From Planctomycetota bacterium (lineage in GTDB: Bacteria > Planctomycetota > UBA1135 > GCA-002686595), in assembly GCA_002686595.1 (NCBI GenBank), contig NYXZ01000108.1:1-64000 (forward strand): DNA of 64,000 bases. Reading direction: 5' to 3'. Both the position numbers and the translations under genes were made by a program. The notes below the pieces were generated by a model. That model had not been told where the DNA came from, searched no databases, and was given only the letters and a program-made list of their open reading frames with translations. Below, in pieces: positions 30,547-40,132 of this stretch (position 1 is its first letter; the number at the start of each line of letters is the position of its first letter).

Positions 30547-32328
30547 TCAGGCTTCCGGGTCGACCTCGAACCGCTTCAGGAAATCGTCCGTTTGTTCCAC
30601 ATCGTCCAAGCGTGTAATCAAGAGTTCGATGGCCTCGATAAAATTCATGCGCAGTAACACACGGCGCAGAGTACTGATCCAGCGATGCCGTTGATTCGTG
30701 AAGAGCTTTTCCTCTTTGCGCGTGCCAGAGCGTTCAATATCGATGGCTGGAAAAATGCGGCGATCCGCCAGCTTGCGGTTGAGCACGATCTCGCTGTTGC
30801 CGGTGCCCTTGAACTCCTCGAAGATCATGGAGTCCATGCGGCTGCCCGTATCCACCAGGCAACTGCCTAGGATCGTCAGGCTCCCAGCAGTTTCTGTGTT
30901 GCGCGCCGCGCCGAATATTTGCCGTGGCCGTTCCATGGCGCGGGAGTCGAGCCCGCCGGACATGGTGCGCCCTGAGTTGCCTGCCATGTTGTTGTAGGCC
31001 CGGGCCAGGCGAGTGATGGAATCCAACAACAGGACCACATCCTCCCCCATCTCCACCAATCGTTGGCAACGGCGCCAGACGGCCTCGGCCAACTGGATGT
31101 GGTTCTTCGCGGTTTGGTCGCTGGTGGAGACAAACACCTGCCCCTTGGTACTGCGCACCCATTCCGTGGCCTCCTCCGGACGCTCGTCCACGAGCAAGAC
31201 CATCAGGTGTACCTCGGGATAGGCCAGTTCGATGCCCTTGGCGAAATCGCGCATGAGAATCGTCTTGCCACTGCGCGGCGGCGCGACGATCAACGTGCGC
31301 TGGCCGCGCCCCACCGGGGCCACTAGATCCAAGACACGCATGGAAACATTGTCAGTGGCATCCCCCACCGCATAGTGGAAGTCCGGGTCAATCGTCACCA
31401 AGCTGCGGAAGCCGCGGACGGCTGCCCATTCCTTTGGCTCCTTGCCATCCACTTCGGTCACATCCAAGAGTTGCCATTTGTGTTTTTGCCCGCGCCCGAT
31501 CGGGCCGCTGACAATGGCCCCCTCCCGTAAATTGTGGCGTTGGATGAGGTTCTTGGACACATAGATGTCCTGCTTGCTCGGCGTGAACTGGGCTTCCTCT
31601 TGGCGCAGCACGCCGATGACACCGTTGTCGAGACAGAACATGCCACTGCCCACGCCCTTGGCCTCGACCTTGCGACCTTGCTGGCCCTGGCCGCGCTGGC
31701 CCCTTTGGCCCTTCTTCCCTTTTTGACCCTGCTGGCCTTTTTGACCTTGTTGACGCTGCTGGCCTTGTTGACCCTTGTTCTTTTGTCTCCGCCCCTGGCC
31801 CTGGCCGCCCTGCTTCTTCTTGCGCTGCCCCCGTTCCTGGCCGCCGGACTTGTTCTGCTTGCCTCCGGAGGAGCCCTGGCCCCGCTTGCCCGAACGGCGC
31901 TGCCTCTGCCCACCCTCCTTGCGGGTTTCGCTTCCTCCGTCACTGCCATCTGCGGCACGATCCGCGTCACGATCAGCGGCACGGGCGGATGAAGCTTTTT
32001 CCTTCTTCCGAGAGCCCTGGGACTTGCCCGCGCCCTTGGAGTTCTTGTCACGCGGCTTGGGCTCCGGTTGCATGGCTCCGAAGGGGGCTTGGTCGCTGGC
32101 GGTGGTTTCTTTTTGGGTCACTGTGCTTCCGCGGCTGGCCCGCGTGGGGTCTCGCCCGGAGAGTACCGCCGGGCGGGTCTCGGGCCTGGATCTGTGGCCG
32201 TCGGACAGACCGACAACCAGTTTCCGTTTCGTCCGACGCTCCCGCCGGGTGGACCGGCGCGGAACAGGATGGGGAGCACCTCGGGGCCTTTCCCCATGAA
32301 TCACGGGGCGGCTCCAGGGCCTGCTCAT
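30547..32328 (-). CDS. rho: Transcription termination factor Rho with long basic/Gln-Gly-Lys-rich N-terminal extension
   Basis: Walker A APPRSGKTILM, LLVDERPEEATEW, LLDSITRLARAYN, SGGLDSRAMERPRQIFGAARN; start uncertain (ATG 32328, or GTG 32121). Confidence 0.96.
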   Translation of the reverse strand: MSRPWSRPVIHGERPRGAPHPVPRRSTRRERRTKRKLVVGLSDGHRSRPETRPAVLSGRDPTRASRGSTVTQKETTASDQAPFGAMQPEPKPRDKNSKGAGKSQGSRKKEKASSARAADRDADRAADGSDGGSETRKEGGQRQRRSGKRGQGSSGGKQNKSGGQERGQRKKKQGGQGQGRRQKNKGQQGQQRQQGQKGQQGQKGKKGQRGQRGQGQQGRKVEAKGVGSGMFCLDNGVIGVLRQEEAQFTPSKQDIYVSKNLIQRHNLREGAIVSGPIGRGQKHKWQLLDVTEVDGKEPKEWAAVRGFRSLVTIDPDFHYAVGDATDNVSMRVLDLVAPVGRGQRTLIVAPPRSGKTILMRDFAKGIELAYPEVHLMVLLVDERPEEATEWVRSTKGQVFVSTSDQTAKNHIQLAEAVWRRCQRLVEMGEDVVLLLDSITRLARAYNNMAGNSGRTMSGGLDSRAMERPRQIFGAARNTETAGSLTILGSCLVDTGSRMDSMIFEEFKGTGNSEIVLNRKLADRRIFPAIDIERSGTRKEEKLFTNQRHRWISTLRRVLLRMNFIEAIELLITRLDDVEQTDDFLKRFEVDPEA

Positions 32329-32521
32329 CCCGTTGGACTTGGGATTAGAAGAGGAACTGAAGGGAACTGGGGAGACCGGAGAGAACCGGCCACCAGGTCT
32401 GCCTCGCCATCCCGGGAAGACCCGGAAAACTGGGCGAGGCGCGTGCAATAATGATGGTCTCCACTTAGGCGACCGGGGTCGTCACCGGCTAGGGGCGGCA
32501 CCGAACGGCAGTCTAGGCGAT

Positions 32522-32569
32522 CCCCGGAGAAGCTCCCCGGGGCAAGCGTCCATCCTTGGTTAAAGGATG
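32522..32569 (-). promoter_or_regulatory. Two adjacent stem-loops between tRNA-Pro and rho (possible tRNA 3' processing/terminator or rho leader structures)
   Basis: CCCCGGAGAAGCTCCCCGGGG and CATCCTTGGTTAAAGGATG palindromes. Confidence 0.4.
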
Positions 32570-32707
32570 CCCGATGCCGTGGCCAATGGCCATGGGAATC
32601 AGGAAAAACAGCCCCTTCCGCGTACTGATAGGCCCGAAAGGCAGGTTTTTCACTGGGGAAGGCCACCGGGGCCTCAATCGGCCTTCCACCACCTCCGAAG
32701 CTGCAAA

Positions 32708-32784
32708 TGGTCGGGGTGAGAGGATTTGAACCTCCGACCTCTGCGTCCCGAACGCAGCGCTCTACCAAGCTGAGCCACACCCCG
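32708..32784 (-). tRNA. tRNA-Pro(CGG), CCA encoded
   Basis: Minus strand CGGGGTG.GGCTCAGCTTGGTAGAGC.GCTGCGTTCGGGACGCAGAGGTCGGAGGTTCAAATCCTCTCACCCCGACCA; 7-bp acceptor stem pairs perfectly, anticodon CGG, T-loop TTCAAAT. Confidence 0.97.
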
Positions 32785-32888
32785 ACAAGGGCGAAGACGA
32801 TAGTCGCCTAGGCTCTCCCCGTCAAGCGCCCTGCCCCAAGGGTTCGACCTCGCCCAGCTCAAAAGGGCTGGGGACCCGCCTGAGCGAC

Positions 32889-34505
32889 CTAGCGCCCCAG
32901 ATCCACGAAAGAACCGCCGTTGGCCTTGGCCAGGTCCTTCATGAACTGCTTCCTGAACTCGCCGATGGCGATGGTGTGCAGGACCACCTTGCAGGTGGCG
33001 TTGGCCGCGGTGAACTCCCGCAGGATGTCCGCTGAATCGATGTACTGGCCGGTGGACGGACGGCCATCGGAGAGGAAGAAGATCGTGTCGAGCTCGATCT
33101 GGTAGTCGCCGGTGCGCGGGCTCTTGGGGTCGGGGTCGATTCCCAGGGCCGCCATCAGCGCCCCATAGGTGTTTGTCTTGCCACCCTCCAGGTTGGCGGC
33201 TCCCGCCAGCCCCACGGCGGAATAGGTCTCCTTCGAGTTGCCCCCGATCGCCTCCAGGTTGCGTACCCAGTCAGCTGCACTGGAGCGCCCCAGGGCATTG
33301 GCCTTCTGTTGGCGTTTCTTCCAGTGCTCGATCTTCGTGGCAAAGGCAATCACATTGAACTTCACATAGGGCTCAAGGCGTTCGATCGTGCGCGCCAGCT
33401 CGGTCTTCACAATGTCGAGGCGTTGCATGGATGGGTAGCCACCCTCGGCAAACTTCTCGCGCTCGACGACCATGTTCTCCATGGAGCCCGAGACATCGAT
33501 CACAAACAGGATCGAGCGGCTGGGTGTGGAGATGCCGTGATAGCTGACGGCACCGGGTGGCGAGTACTCCTCGGCCCGCGCTTTCTTGGCCGCCAGCAGC
33601 TTGGCCAGTTCCTCATCAGTGGGGATCTCATAGCGTTCCTTGTAGGTCTCCCAGAAACGCTCCCACAGTTCCCGGCGCTGGCCGAAGGCGCGCCCGGTAA
33701 GAGATTCGAGGGCAGCGGCCACATCCGCTGCTAGACGCCCTTCCTCCCGGGCCATTTGGGCAATGAGGAGAGGCACGGAGTTAGTGCGCCGCACGCGGGC
33801 CAGGGCGCTGATGGCGCTGGCGCGCACCTGCCAGACGGCGTCATCAAGGCCCGCCGCCGCCGGCTCTAGTACCAAACCCGAGCCCCGCTCGGCCAAACTG
33901 TCGAGTACCGCACAACGCACGGCGGGCTCCCGATCACCGGCCAGTTTGACGATCAGCTCCGCCGCGCCTTCCGACGGACCGGCTGCCAAGGCCAACACGC
34001 CTGCCCGACGCACGCGCCAGGACCGCCGATCCTTCAAGCACTTCTCCAGGGATTTGTCCGCGCCGCCGTAACGGCCAGCCGCCAGGGCACGCAGGAGGCC
34101 CAGGCGCGTGGGTTCCTTCTTCTCTTCCTCCAAGGCCACCAGGAAGGCCTCGATCGGCTCGGAGGTCTTGAAGCCTGACAGGACGCGGACAGCAGCCTGC
34201 ACCACATCCTTGTCCTCCAGTTTGAGCACCGGCACCAGGACCCGGACCACGCCGGCATCTTCCACATCTTCCAGAGCCAGGATGGCCTCCACCCGAGTGG
34301 CGCTGTCCTCGTACTTCTTGAAGTACTTGATGAACTCCCCCACCAGGTTGTCGGGGTCTTCGCCGGATGGCGGCGCGGTCCTATTGATGCTCGCGGCGCC
34401 CGCCAGCCCGCTCATGGCAAGCGGAGCAGTAGCGGGGGCGGCGGTGGCTCCCATGGGGAGCAACAGCAGTCCCGCCAAAACCAAGTGTCGCACGTTTCTC
34501 TTCAT
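32889..34505 (-). CDS. Secreted HEAT-repeat + von Willebrand factor A domain protein
   Basis: Signal peptide; HEAT-like repeats; MIDAS ILFVIDVSGSMENM; FLSDGRPSTGQY. Confidence 0.85.
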   Translation of the reverse strand: MKRNVRHLVLAGLLLLPMGATAAPATAPLAMSGLAGAASINRTAPPSGEDPDNLVGEFIKYFKKYEDSATRVEAILALEDVEDAGVVRVLVPVLKLEDKDVVQAAVRVLSGFKTSEPIEAFLVALEEEKKEPTRLGLLRALAAGRYGGADKSLEKCLKDRRSWRVRRAGVLALAAGPSEGAAELIVKLAGDREPAVRCAVLDSLAERGSGLVLEPAAAGLDDAVWQVRASAISALARVRRTNSVPLLIAQMAREEGRLAADVAAALESLTGRAFGQRRELWERFWETYKERYEIPTDEELAKLLAAKKARAEEYSPPGAVSYHGISTPSRSILFVIDVSGSMENMVVEREKFAEGGYPSMQRLDIVKTELARTIERLEPYVKFNVIAFATKIEHWKKRQQKANALGRSSAADWVRNLEAIGGNSKETYSAVGLAGAANLEGGKTNTYGALMAALGIDPDPKSPRTGDYQIELDTIFFLSDGRPSTGQYIDSADILREFTAANATCKVVLHTIAIGEFRKQFMKDLAKANGGSFVDLGR

Positions 34506-34543
34506 GGTGTCTTGTCTAGTCCCTACCCGGATAGGGCAATCAG

Positions 34544-36550
34544 CTACCGACGTTTTAATACGCGATGGCCGCCCTGGCGCAGGGTAACGCCAGCGGTGTC
34601 GAGGTACTCCAGGATGGGAATCAGGAACTTGCGCGTCGTCCCGAGAGCATCGCGCAACTCGGGAATGACCAGGCTGCCGTTGCGCTCGCAGTTTGCCACC
34701 ACCGCCCCCCGGGCCCGCTCCAGGGCTCCGGCGGCCATGACCATCTCCGGCGACAAGCGCACGGCCTGGGCGCGGTCCACCAACAATTGAACGAGAGCCT
34801 CCAGCTCCGGTTTCCCACAGCCCAAGGCCTCAGCCAAATCACAGAAGGCCGGCGGCGCCAGGCCGGCTTCTTCCAGCTTGGTCACCAGCGCAGTCAACAG
34901 GGAGGCGCTCTCCCCATCCAACTGCGCCTCGCGTCCGGGCAAGCCCAACCGCCCGCCACTTTGGCGCGTGAGGCGTTTCTCGGTCTCGGCCACCGCCAGG
35001 GCGGAGTCCAACAGCTCGGTCTCCATGCCGGAGGAACTGCGCAGCTGGCGTACATCCATCACGGTCCGCAGGGGATTGGCGGCAAACCACTCGGTGACTG
35101 TGTCCACCGCAGCGTCGACCGCCTGGGAAAGAACGCGCCGGTGGAGCCAACGCTCGCCGCCCAGGGGCGCGGCAACTTCCCCGGCTGCTTCCAGCTCCGC
35201 CAGCATCTCCCGCACCTCGCCACGGGAGCGCTTGATCGCCACTGTCAACTCAGCCACATCGACCAGGCCCTGGTGCCGTGCCAGGGTCGACTCGAGGAGA
35301 GCCTTGGGGGAGTCCAGACTCTGGGCCTGGTGGGACAACTCAGCGATGACAAATTTCTTGAAGCGCTTCAGGCGGTGGCGACTCTCTTCCAAAATGATGC
35401 CGCCCCCAAGGGTCACTAGGGGCGAAGCCAACCGCAGGACGAAGCGATCGCCAGGGGCGCAAACGAGGTCCTGCTCCAGGCGCAGTTGGGCCAGGCATGT
35501 CTCCCCCGGGGCCAGCTCCTCCGCGTCCAAAAGCACCACTTCGCCCACGGTTTCGGCGGTCCCCGTGTGAACGCGCACGGCGGAGCGGTCGCGGATGGGC
35601 TGCGAACACGAAGCCAGGGCAGTGAGGCGTGCTCCAGCCATGCGCACCGGGCGGTAATAGCCCGGCGTGGCCACCACATGGCCGCGGTCCACGGCATGAA
35701 AGTCCACATCGGTCAGATTGATGGCCGTGGAATGACCGGCCCGCGCCTCATCCGTGCGGCTGTGATAGGCCTCAAGGCCGCGCACCTTGCCACGGTGTCC
35801 ACCGGGCAAGACCTCAAGCACATCCCCGGTGTGCACACTACCGCTGGTGGGCACACCGGTCAGGATCGTGCCAAAGCCCTTGGCCGTGAAGACCCGTTGG
35901 ACCGGCATGCGGAAGACGCCGCTGGCCGGGCGCGGTGTGACCAAGCGCGCCTGGCTGGCCAGCAGCTGCCGTAGGTCCTCGATGCCCTCGCCGCTGATGG
36001 CCGAGACGCGCTGCACGGGTGCGCCCTCCAGGAAGGTGCCGGCCACGGTTTCGCGCACATCCTCCTCCGCCAACTCCACCAGTTCCTCATCCACCAGGTC
36101 GATCTTGGTCAGGGCTACGACACCGCGCGAAACACCGAGCAACTGCATGATGGCCAGGTGTTCACGGGTCTGGGGCATGACGCCGTCGTCGGCGGCCACC
36201 ACCAACATGACCAGGTCGATGCCAGAGGCCCCGGCCACCATGTTGCGCACGAACTTTTCATGGCCAGGGACATCGATCAGGCCCACGCTTCGGCCGTCTT
36301 CCAGTTCGAAGCGGGCGAAGCCCAAGTCGATGGTCACGCCGCGTTCCTTCTCCTCCTGCCAGCGATCAGGATCGGTGCCGGTCAGGGCCAGCACCAGGCT
36401 CGACTTGCCGTGGTCGATGTGCCCGGCAGTGCCGATCACGATGGGGAATATCTCCCCCGAGCCCGTGGCCCCGGCCGGATCGTTCCGTGCTGTTTTGGTT
36501 TGCTCTTCCAAGGGAACCTCGCCGCAGAGGATACCGTAGAATGCCCCCAT
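34544..36550 (-). CDS. selB: Selenocysteine-specific translation elongation factor SelB
   Basis: IVIGTAGHIDHGKSSLVLALTGTDPDRWQEEKERGVTIDLGFA, DVPGHEKFVRNMVAGASGID, C-terminal winged helices ending TTRKFLIPILEYLDTAGVTLRQGGHRVL; start may be internal. Confidence 0.95.
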   Translation of the reverse strand: MGAFYGILCGEVPLEEQTKTARNDPAGATGSGEIFPIVIGTAGHIDHGKSSLVLALTGTDPDRWQEEKERGVTIDLGFARFELEDGRSVGLIDVPGHEKFVRNMVAGASGIDLVMLVVAADDGVMPQTREHLAIMQLLGVSRGVVALTKIDLVDEELVELAEEDVRETVAGTFLEGAPVQRVSAISGEGIEDLRQLLASQARLVTPRPASGVFRMPVQRVFTAKGFGTILTGVPTSGSVHTGDVLEVLPGGHRGKVRGLEAYHSRTDEARAGHSTAINLTDVDFHAVDRGHVVATPGYYRPVRMAGARLTALASCSQPIRDRSAVRVHTGTAETVGEVVLLDAEELAPGETCLAQLRLEQDLVCAPGDRFVLRLASPLVTLGGGIILEESRHRLKRFKKFVIAELSHQAQSLDSPKALLESTLARHQGLVDVAELTVAIKRSRGEVREMLAELEAAGEVAAPLGGERWLHRRVLSQAVDAAVDTVTEWFAANPLRTVMDVRQLRSSSGMETELLDSALAVAETEKRLTRQSGGRLGLPGREAQLDGESASLLTALVTKLEEAGLAPPAFCDLAEALGCGKPELEALVQLLVDRAQAVRLSPEMVMAAGALERARGAVVANCERNGSLVIPELRDALGTTRKFLIPILEYLDTAGVTLRQGGHRVLKRR

Positions 36551-37484
36551 GACCGTCTCCGCCCTGCCATTCCGCACCCTGGCCCCCTGGCTGCGGGAGT
36601 CCTTTGGGCGCCCGGTGCGCCGCATCGCCCTGGACGCTGGCTCCAGTTGCCCCAACCGCGATGGCCGGCGGGCCCTGGGAGGCTGCACCTACTGCGATGT
36701 GGAGGGCTCCGGCACCGGTGCCCTGCGCAGCGGCGAGGAGCTGGCCGCCCAGTTGACCGCTGGCATCCGCCGCGTGCGGCGCACGGGCCCCAAGACCGGC
36801 GCCATCGCCTACTTCCAGTCCTACTCCAACACCTATGTGGGCCTGGAACGCCTGGCGGAGATGCTGGAGGTGGTCGCCCCTTGCATTGGCGACCCCGTGG
36901 TAGCTATTAGCATCGCCACGCGCCCGGACACCCTGCCGCCGGAGGCCTTGGAGCTGCTGGGGCGCTACAACCGCCGCGTTCCGATCTGGATCGAACTCGG
37001 CCTCGAAAGTGCCGATGATCGCGTCCTGGAGACGATCCGCCGCTTTCATACCCGAGCAGAGTTCGAGAGAGCGGTGGCCCGTTGCCGGGCGGCGGGCCTC
37101 TTGACCGTGGGGCACGCGATCCTCGGCCTGCCCGGTGATGGCCGAAACGGAGCCCGGGGCACCGCCCGCTGCCTGGCCGCCGCCCAGGTAGACGGAGTCA
37201 AGGTTCACCACCTGATGATTCTCGAACGCACTCAAATGGCCAGCGAATGGAGAGCTGGGGACTTGAGCACCCTAGACCATGAGACCTACATCGACTTCCT
37301 GGCTGACTTCGTTGAACGCCTAGACGCAGAGCAGGTCCTGCACCGCCTGACAGGCGACTCTCCCCCGGAAAAACTGCTCGCGCCCCATTGGCCCGTTCAC
37401 AAAAACGCTATCCGCGAGGGCTTGGCAGCTGAGTTGCGCCGCCGGGGAACGCGCCAGGGTTCACACCTGGCCTGCTCTAGCTGA
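36549..37484 (+). CDS. Radical SAM protein, TIGR01212/YhcC-like
   Basis: CPNRDGRRALGGCTYCDVEG, YFQSYSNTY, IELGLESADDRVLETIRRFHT. Confidence 0.92.
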   Translation: MTVSALPFRTLAPWLRESFGRPVRRIALDAGSSCPNRDGRRALGGCTYCDVEGSGTGALRSGEELAAQLTAGIRRVRRTGPKTGAIAYFQSYSNTYVGLERLAEMLEVVAPCIGDPVVAISIATRPDTLPPEALELLGRYNRRVPIWIELGLESADDRVLETIRRFHTRAEFERAVARCRAAGLLTVGHAILGLPGDGRNGARGTARCLAAAQVDGVKVHHLMILERTQMASEWRAGDLSTLDHETYIDFLADFVERLDAEQVLHRLTGDSPPEKLLAPHWPVHKNAIREGLAAELRRRGTRQGSHLACSS

Positions 37485-37526
37485 TCGCGAGCGCTGGCCC
37501 AACACCGGGCGCGCCCCTAACGCGGG

Positions 37527-38237
37527 CTATGAACGGGGAACGACGATGCGGTCGCAGTTTGGGCACTGCACAAGATCGCGGCCTTGGGCCAGTAGCACCA
37601 ACTGGTTCGGACGCAGCTCCATGAAGCAACTCTGGCAGACGCGCCCGTCTAGTTCCGCCAGGGCATCTCCTTCGCGCGCCTCCAACAAGCGCTCATAGAG
37701 ACGCAGGCTGGCGGCGTCCACATCGGTGGCGCAACATCCCTGGCGCCTCTCCAACAGAGCCGCCTCGCGCACCTTGGCATCCTTCAGCTCCACGGTGATG
37801 TTCTTGTGCAACTCCGCAAAGGTGGTCTTCTCCCCCGTCAGGCGTTCCTCCAACGCCACGACCACTTCCTCCTGCTCTTCCGCCTGCCCCACCAACAATA
37901 TGCCCTCGTCTTCCTCCTCGGCGATTTCCCTCTTCAGGGACTGGGCCTGGTGTTGGAAGGCGGCGATCATGGCCACGTCCCCCCGGGACTTCATGGCCTC
38001 CGCTTCCACCTTGCGTTGGCGTTGACGCTGAAGCGTCGTGTGGTCCTCGATTTCCCGGATGCGCTTCTGCAGCTCATGCAGCACGGCCCGACGAGAATCG
38101 ATCTCGCCCTGCTGGGCCCGCAGGGAGCCCTCGCGGGCCTGGAGTTCGGCGGGCAGCCGCTTCAGCTCGCGCTGGACGGCGTAGAGATCTCGATCAATCG
38201 CCTGGAGCCCTTTGAGGGCTTTGACCGTGTCATGCAT
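37527..38237 (-). CDS. Coiled-coil + C4 zinc ribbon protein (DUF164/zf-RING_7 type)
   Basis: Coiled coil then VCQSCFMELRPNQ...QCPNCDRIVV; start MHDTVKALKGLQ. Confidence 0.85.
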   Translation of the reverse strand: MHDTVKALKGLQAIDRDLYAVQRELKRLPAELQAREGSLRAQQGEIDSRRAVLHELQKRIREIEDHTTLQRQRQRKVEAEAMKSRGDVAMIAAFQHQAQSLKREIAEEEDEGILLVGQAEEQEEVVVALEERLTGEKTTFAELHKNITVELKDAKVREAALLERRQGCCATDVDAASLRLYERLLEAREGDALAELDGRVCQSCFMELRPNQLVLLAQGRDLVQCPNCDRIVVPRS

Positions 38238-38313
38238 AGGGGTTGTGGTGGGCAAGTGGCCGAGCACTATATCCCCCGACGGCCACCGGAGATACCCCGG
38301 GCATGGAAAGCAC

Positions 38314-38348
38314 AAAAAAGTCCATCCTGGCGCGCCAGGATGGTTTTT
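38314..38348 (-). terminator. Bidirectional intrinsic terminator downstream of rpoD
   Basis: A6-GT-CCATCCTGGCGCGCCAGGATGG (perfect 22-bp palindrome, 38322-38343)-T5; adjacent second perfect hairpin CCGGGGCC-CGTTTTT-GGCCCCGG at 38351-38373. Confidence 0.85.
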
Positions 38349-38388
38349 GACCGGGGCCCGTTTTTGGCCCCGGCCTATTCCCAGCCCG

Positions 38389-40131
38389 CTACATGCTCCA
38401 GCCGCCGGATGAACTGGTCTCCTCTTCCTCCACCTGGGCTCCATCCAGGAAGCTGGCCAGCTGGCGCGCGCGCACCGGGTGACGCAGTTTGCGCACGGCC
38501 TTGGCCTCGATCTGGCGCACCCTTTCGCGGGTCACACGGAAAATGCGTCCGACCTCTTCCAGGGTGTAGGTGTAGCCGTCGCCGATGCCATAGCGCAGCT
38601 TGATGATCTCGCGCTCGCGGAAGGTCAACGAGGAGAGTACATCGTCGATGCGATCCTTCAGCATCTCGTGGCCGGCGGCCTGCATCGGGCTTTCGGCCGA
38701 TTCGTCCTCGATGAAATCACCGAAGTAGGAATCGTCCGACTCGCCGATGGGTCGATCGAGGCTGATCGGATGCTTGCTGATCTTCATCACGCGCTTGGCC
38801 TCATCCATGGTGATGCCAGTGGCCTCGGCCACTTCTTCCACGGAGGGTTCCCGCCCCTTCTGCTGCACCAGGTGCTTGGTGACATTGCGTAGCTTGCTCA
38901 TGGTTTCAATCATGTGCACGGGAATGCGAATGGTACGCGCCTGATCAGCGATGGAGCGCGTGATCGCCTGGCGAATCCACCAGGTGGCGTAGGTCGAGAA
39001 CTTGTAGCCGCGCCGATACTCGTATTTCTCCACGGCCTTCATCAGGCCTGTGTTGCCTTCCTGAATCAGATCCAGGAATGAGAGGCCACGGTTGCGGTAC
39101 TTCTTGGCGATCGAAACAACCAGACGCAGGTTGCCACTGGAGAGCAGGCGCTTGGCCTCCTCGTACTCCTCGTGGTGCAGGCGGATCTGGTCGATGCGCC
39201 GCTTGAGCCGCGGGGCGGGCTCCAGGGCAACAGTTTCCAATTCCTTGATTTGCTCATTCAGCTCGCGCTTCTGGGTCGCGCTGTTCTTGGGGTTGACCAA
39301 CTTGCGTTCCAAGGAACGCATCTCGCGGTAGTGGTCTTCCAAGATGTCCAAATAGGGCCGCACCTTCTTGATCTGCAGGTGGCATTCCTCGATCAGGATC
39401 ACCAGTTTGCGGCGCAGGTTCTGCACCTTGACCAGGGTTTCCGCTCGCTCGGCCTTGGTGATGCGTTGGCTTTGAAGCGTCTGGTAGACCTCCCGCAGGC
39501 GCACGACGAGGGCCTGAATGGTGATCAAGTTCACCGGCAGACGCTTGGCCAAAAAGGGCTTGCCGAGGGTCTCGACGATCAGGGGATCGTCGTCGGGCTT
39601 GGGGTTGGGATTGACTTTCAAGGTGCGGTCAAAGGCCAGCCGTCCGGCGGCCACCAGTTCCAACGTGTCCAATGAAGCGTCCATGCAGACGCCGGAGCCC
39701 ATGCACTTCTTGCGGAAGCGCTTGCGGGTCACCTCGATCGTCTTGGCCAGCGAGATTTCCTCCGGCCGCGTCAGCAGGGGAATCTCACCCATTTGGGTCA
39801 GATACATGCGCACGGGATCGTCGATCTTCTCCGGCAAGGCGGCCTTGACGGGGGTCGCCTTGGCGGCCTTGCCCTTGGCCGGCGCGGCCGCTTCCTTCGG
39901 CGCGCTCTCCGTGGCCAGCTCCATGTCAGAGTTCAGGCCTTCGGCTTGGGCATCCTCATCCGAGACCAGGCGAATCTCCAAATCGTCCATGGCCACGAAG
40001 AGCTGGTCGAGCTCGTCCGGCGGAATAAACTGCTCCTCCATCAAGCGGTCCAACTCGCCCCGGGAGACAAAACCACGGGTGCGTCCGTTTTCGAGGAGAG
40101 TTTTGAGGGCGTCGTCCTGTTTCTGTTTCAT
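38389..40131 (-). CDS. rpoD: RNA polymerase primary sigma factor
   Basis: [81 protein letters not shown], region 4 [38 protein letters not shown]. Confidence 0.98.
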   Translation of the reverse strand: MKQKQDDALKTLLENGRTRGFVSRGELDRLMEEQFIPPDELDQLFVAMDDLEIRLVSDEDAQAEGLNSDMELATESAPKEAAAPAKGKAAKATPVKAALPEKIDDPVRMYLTQMGEIPLLTRPEEISLAKTIEVTRKRFRKKCMGSGVCMDASLDTLELVAAGRLAFDRTLKVNPNPKPDDDPLIVETLGKPFLAKRLPVNLITIQALVVRLREVYQTLQSQRITKAERAETLVKVQNLRRKLVILIEECHLQIKKVRPYLDILEDHYREMRSLERKLVNPKNSATQKRELNEQIKELETVALEPAPRLKRRIDQIRLHHEEYEEAKRLLSSGNLRLVVSIAKKYRNRGLSFLDLIQEGNTGLMKAVEKYEYRRGYKFSTYATWWIRQAITRSIADQARTIRIPVHMIETMSKLRNVTKHLVQQKGREPSVEEVAEATGITMDEAKRVMKISKHPISLDRPIGESDDSYFGDFIEDESAESPMQAAGHEMLKDRIDDVLSSLTFREREIIKLRYGIGDGYTYTLEEVGRIFRVTRERVRQIEAKAVRKLRHPVRARQLASFLDGAQVEEEETSSSGGWSM

Positions 40132-40132
40132 G

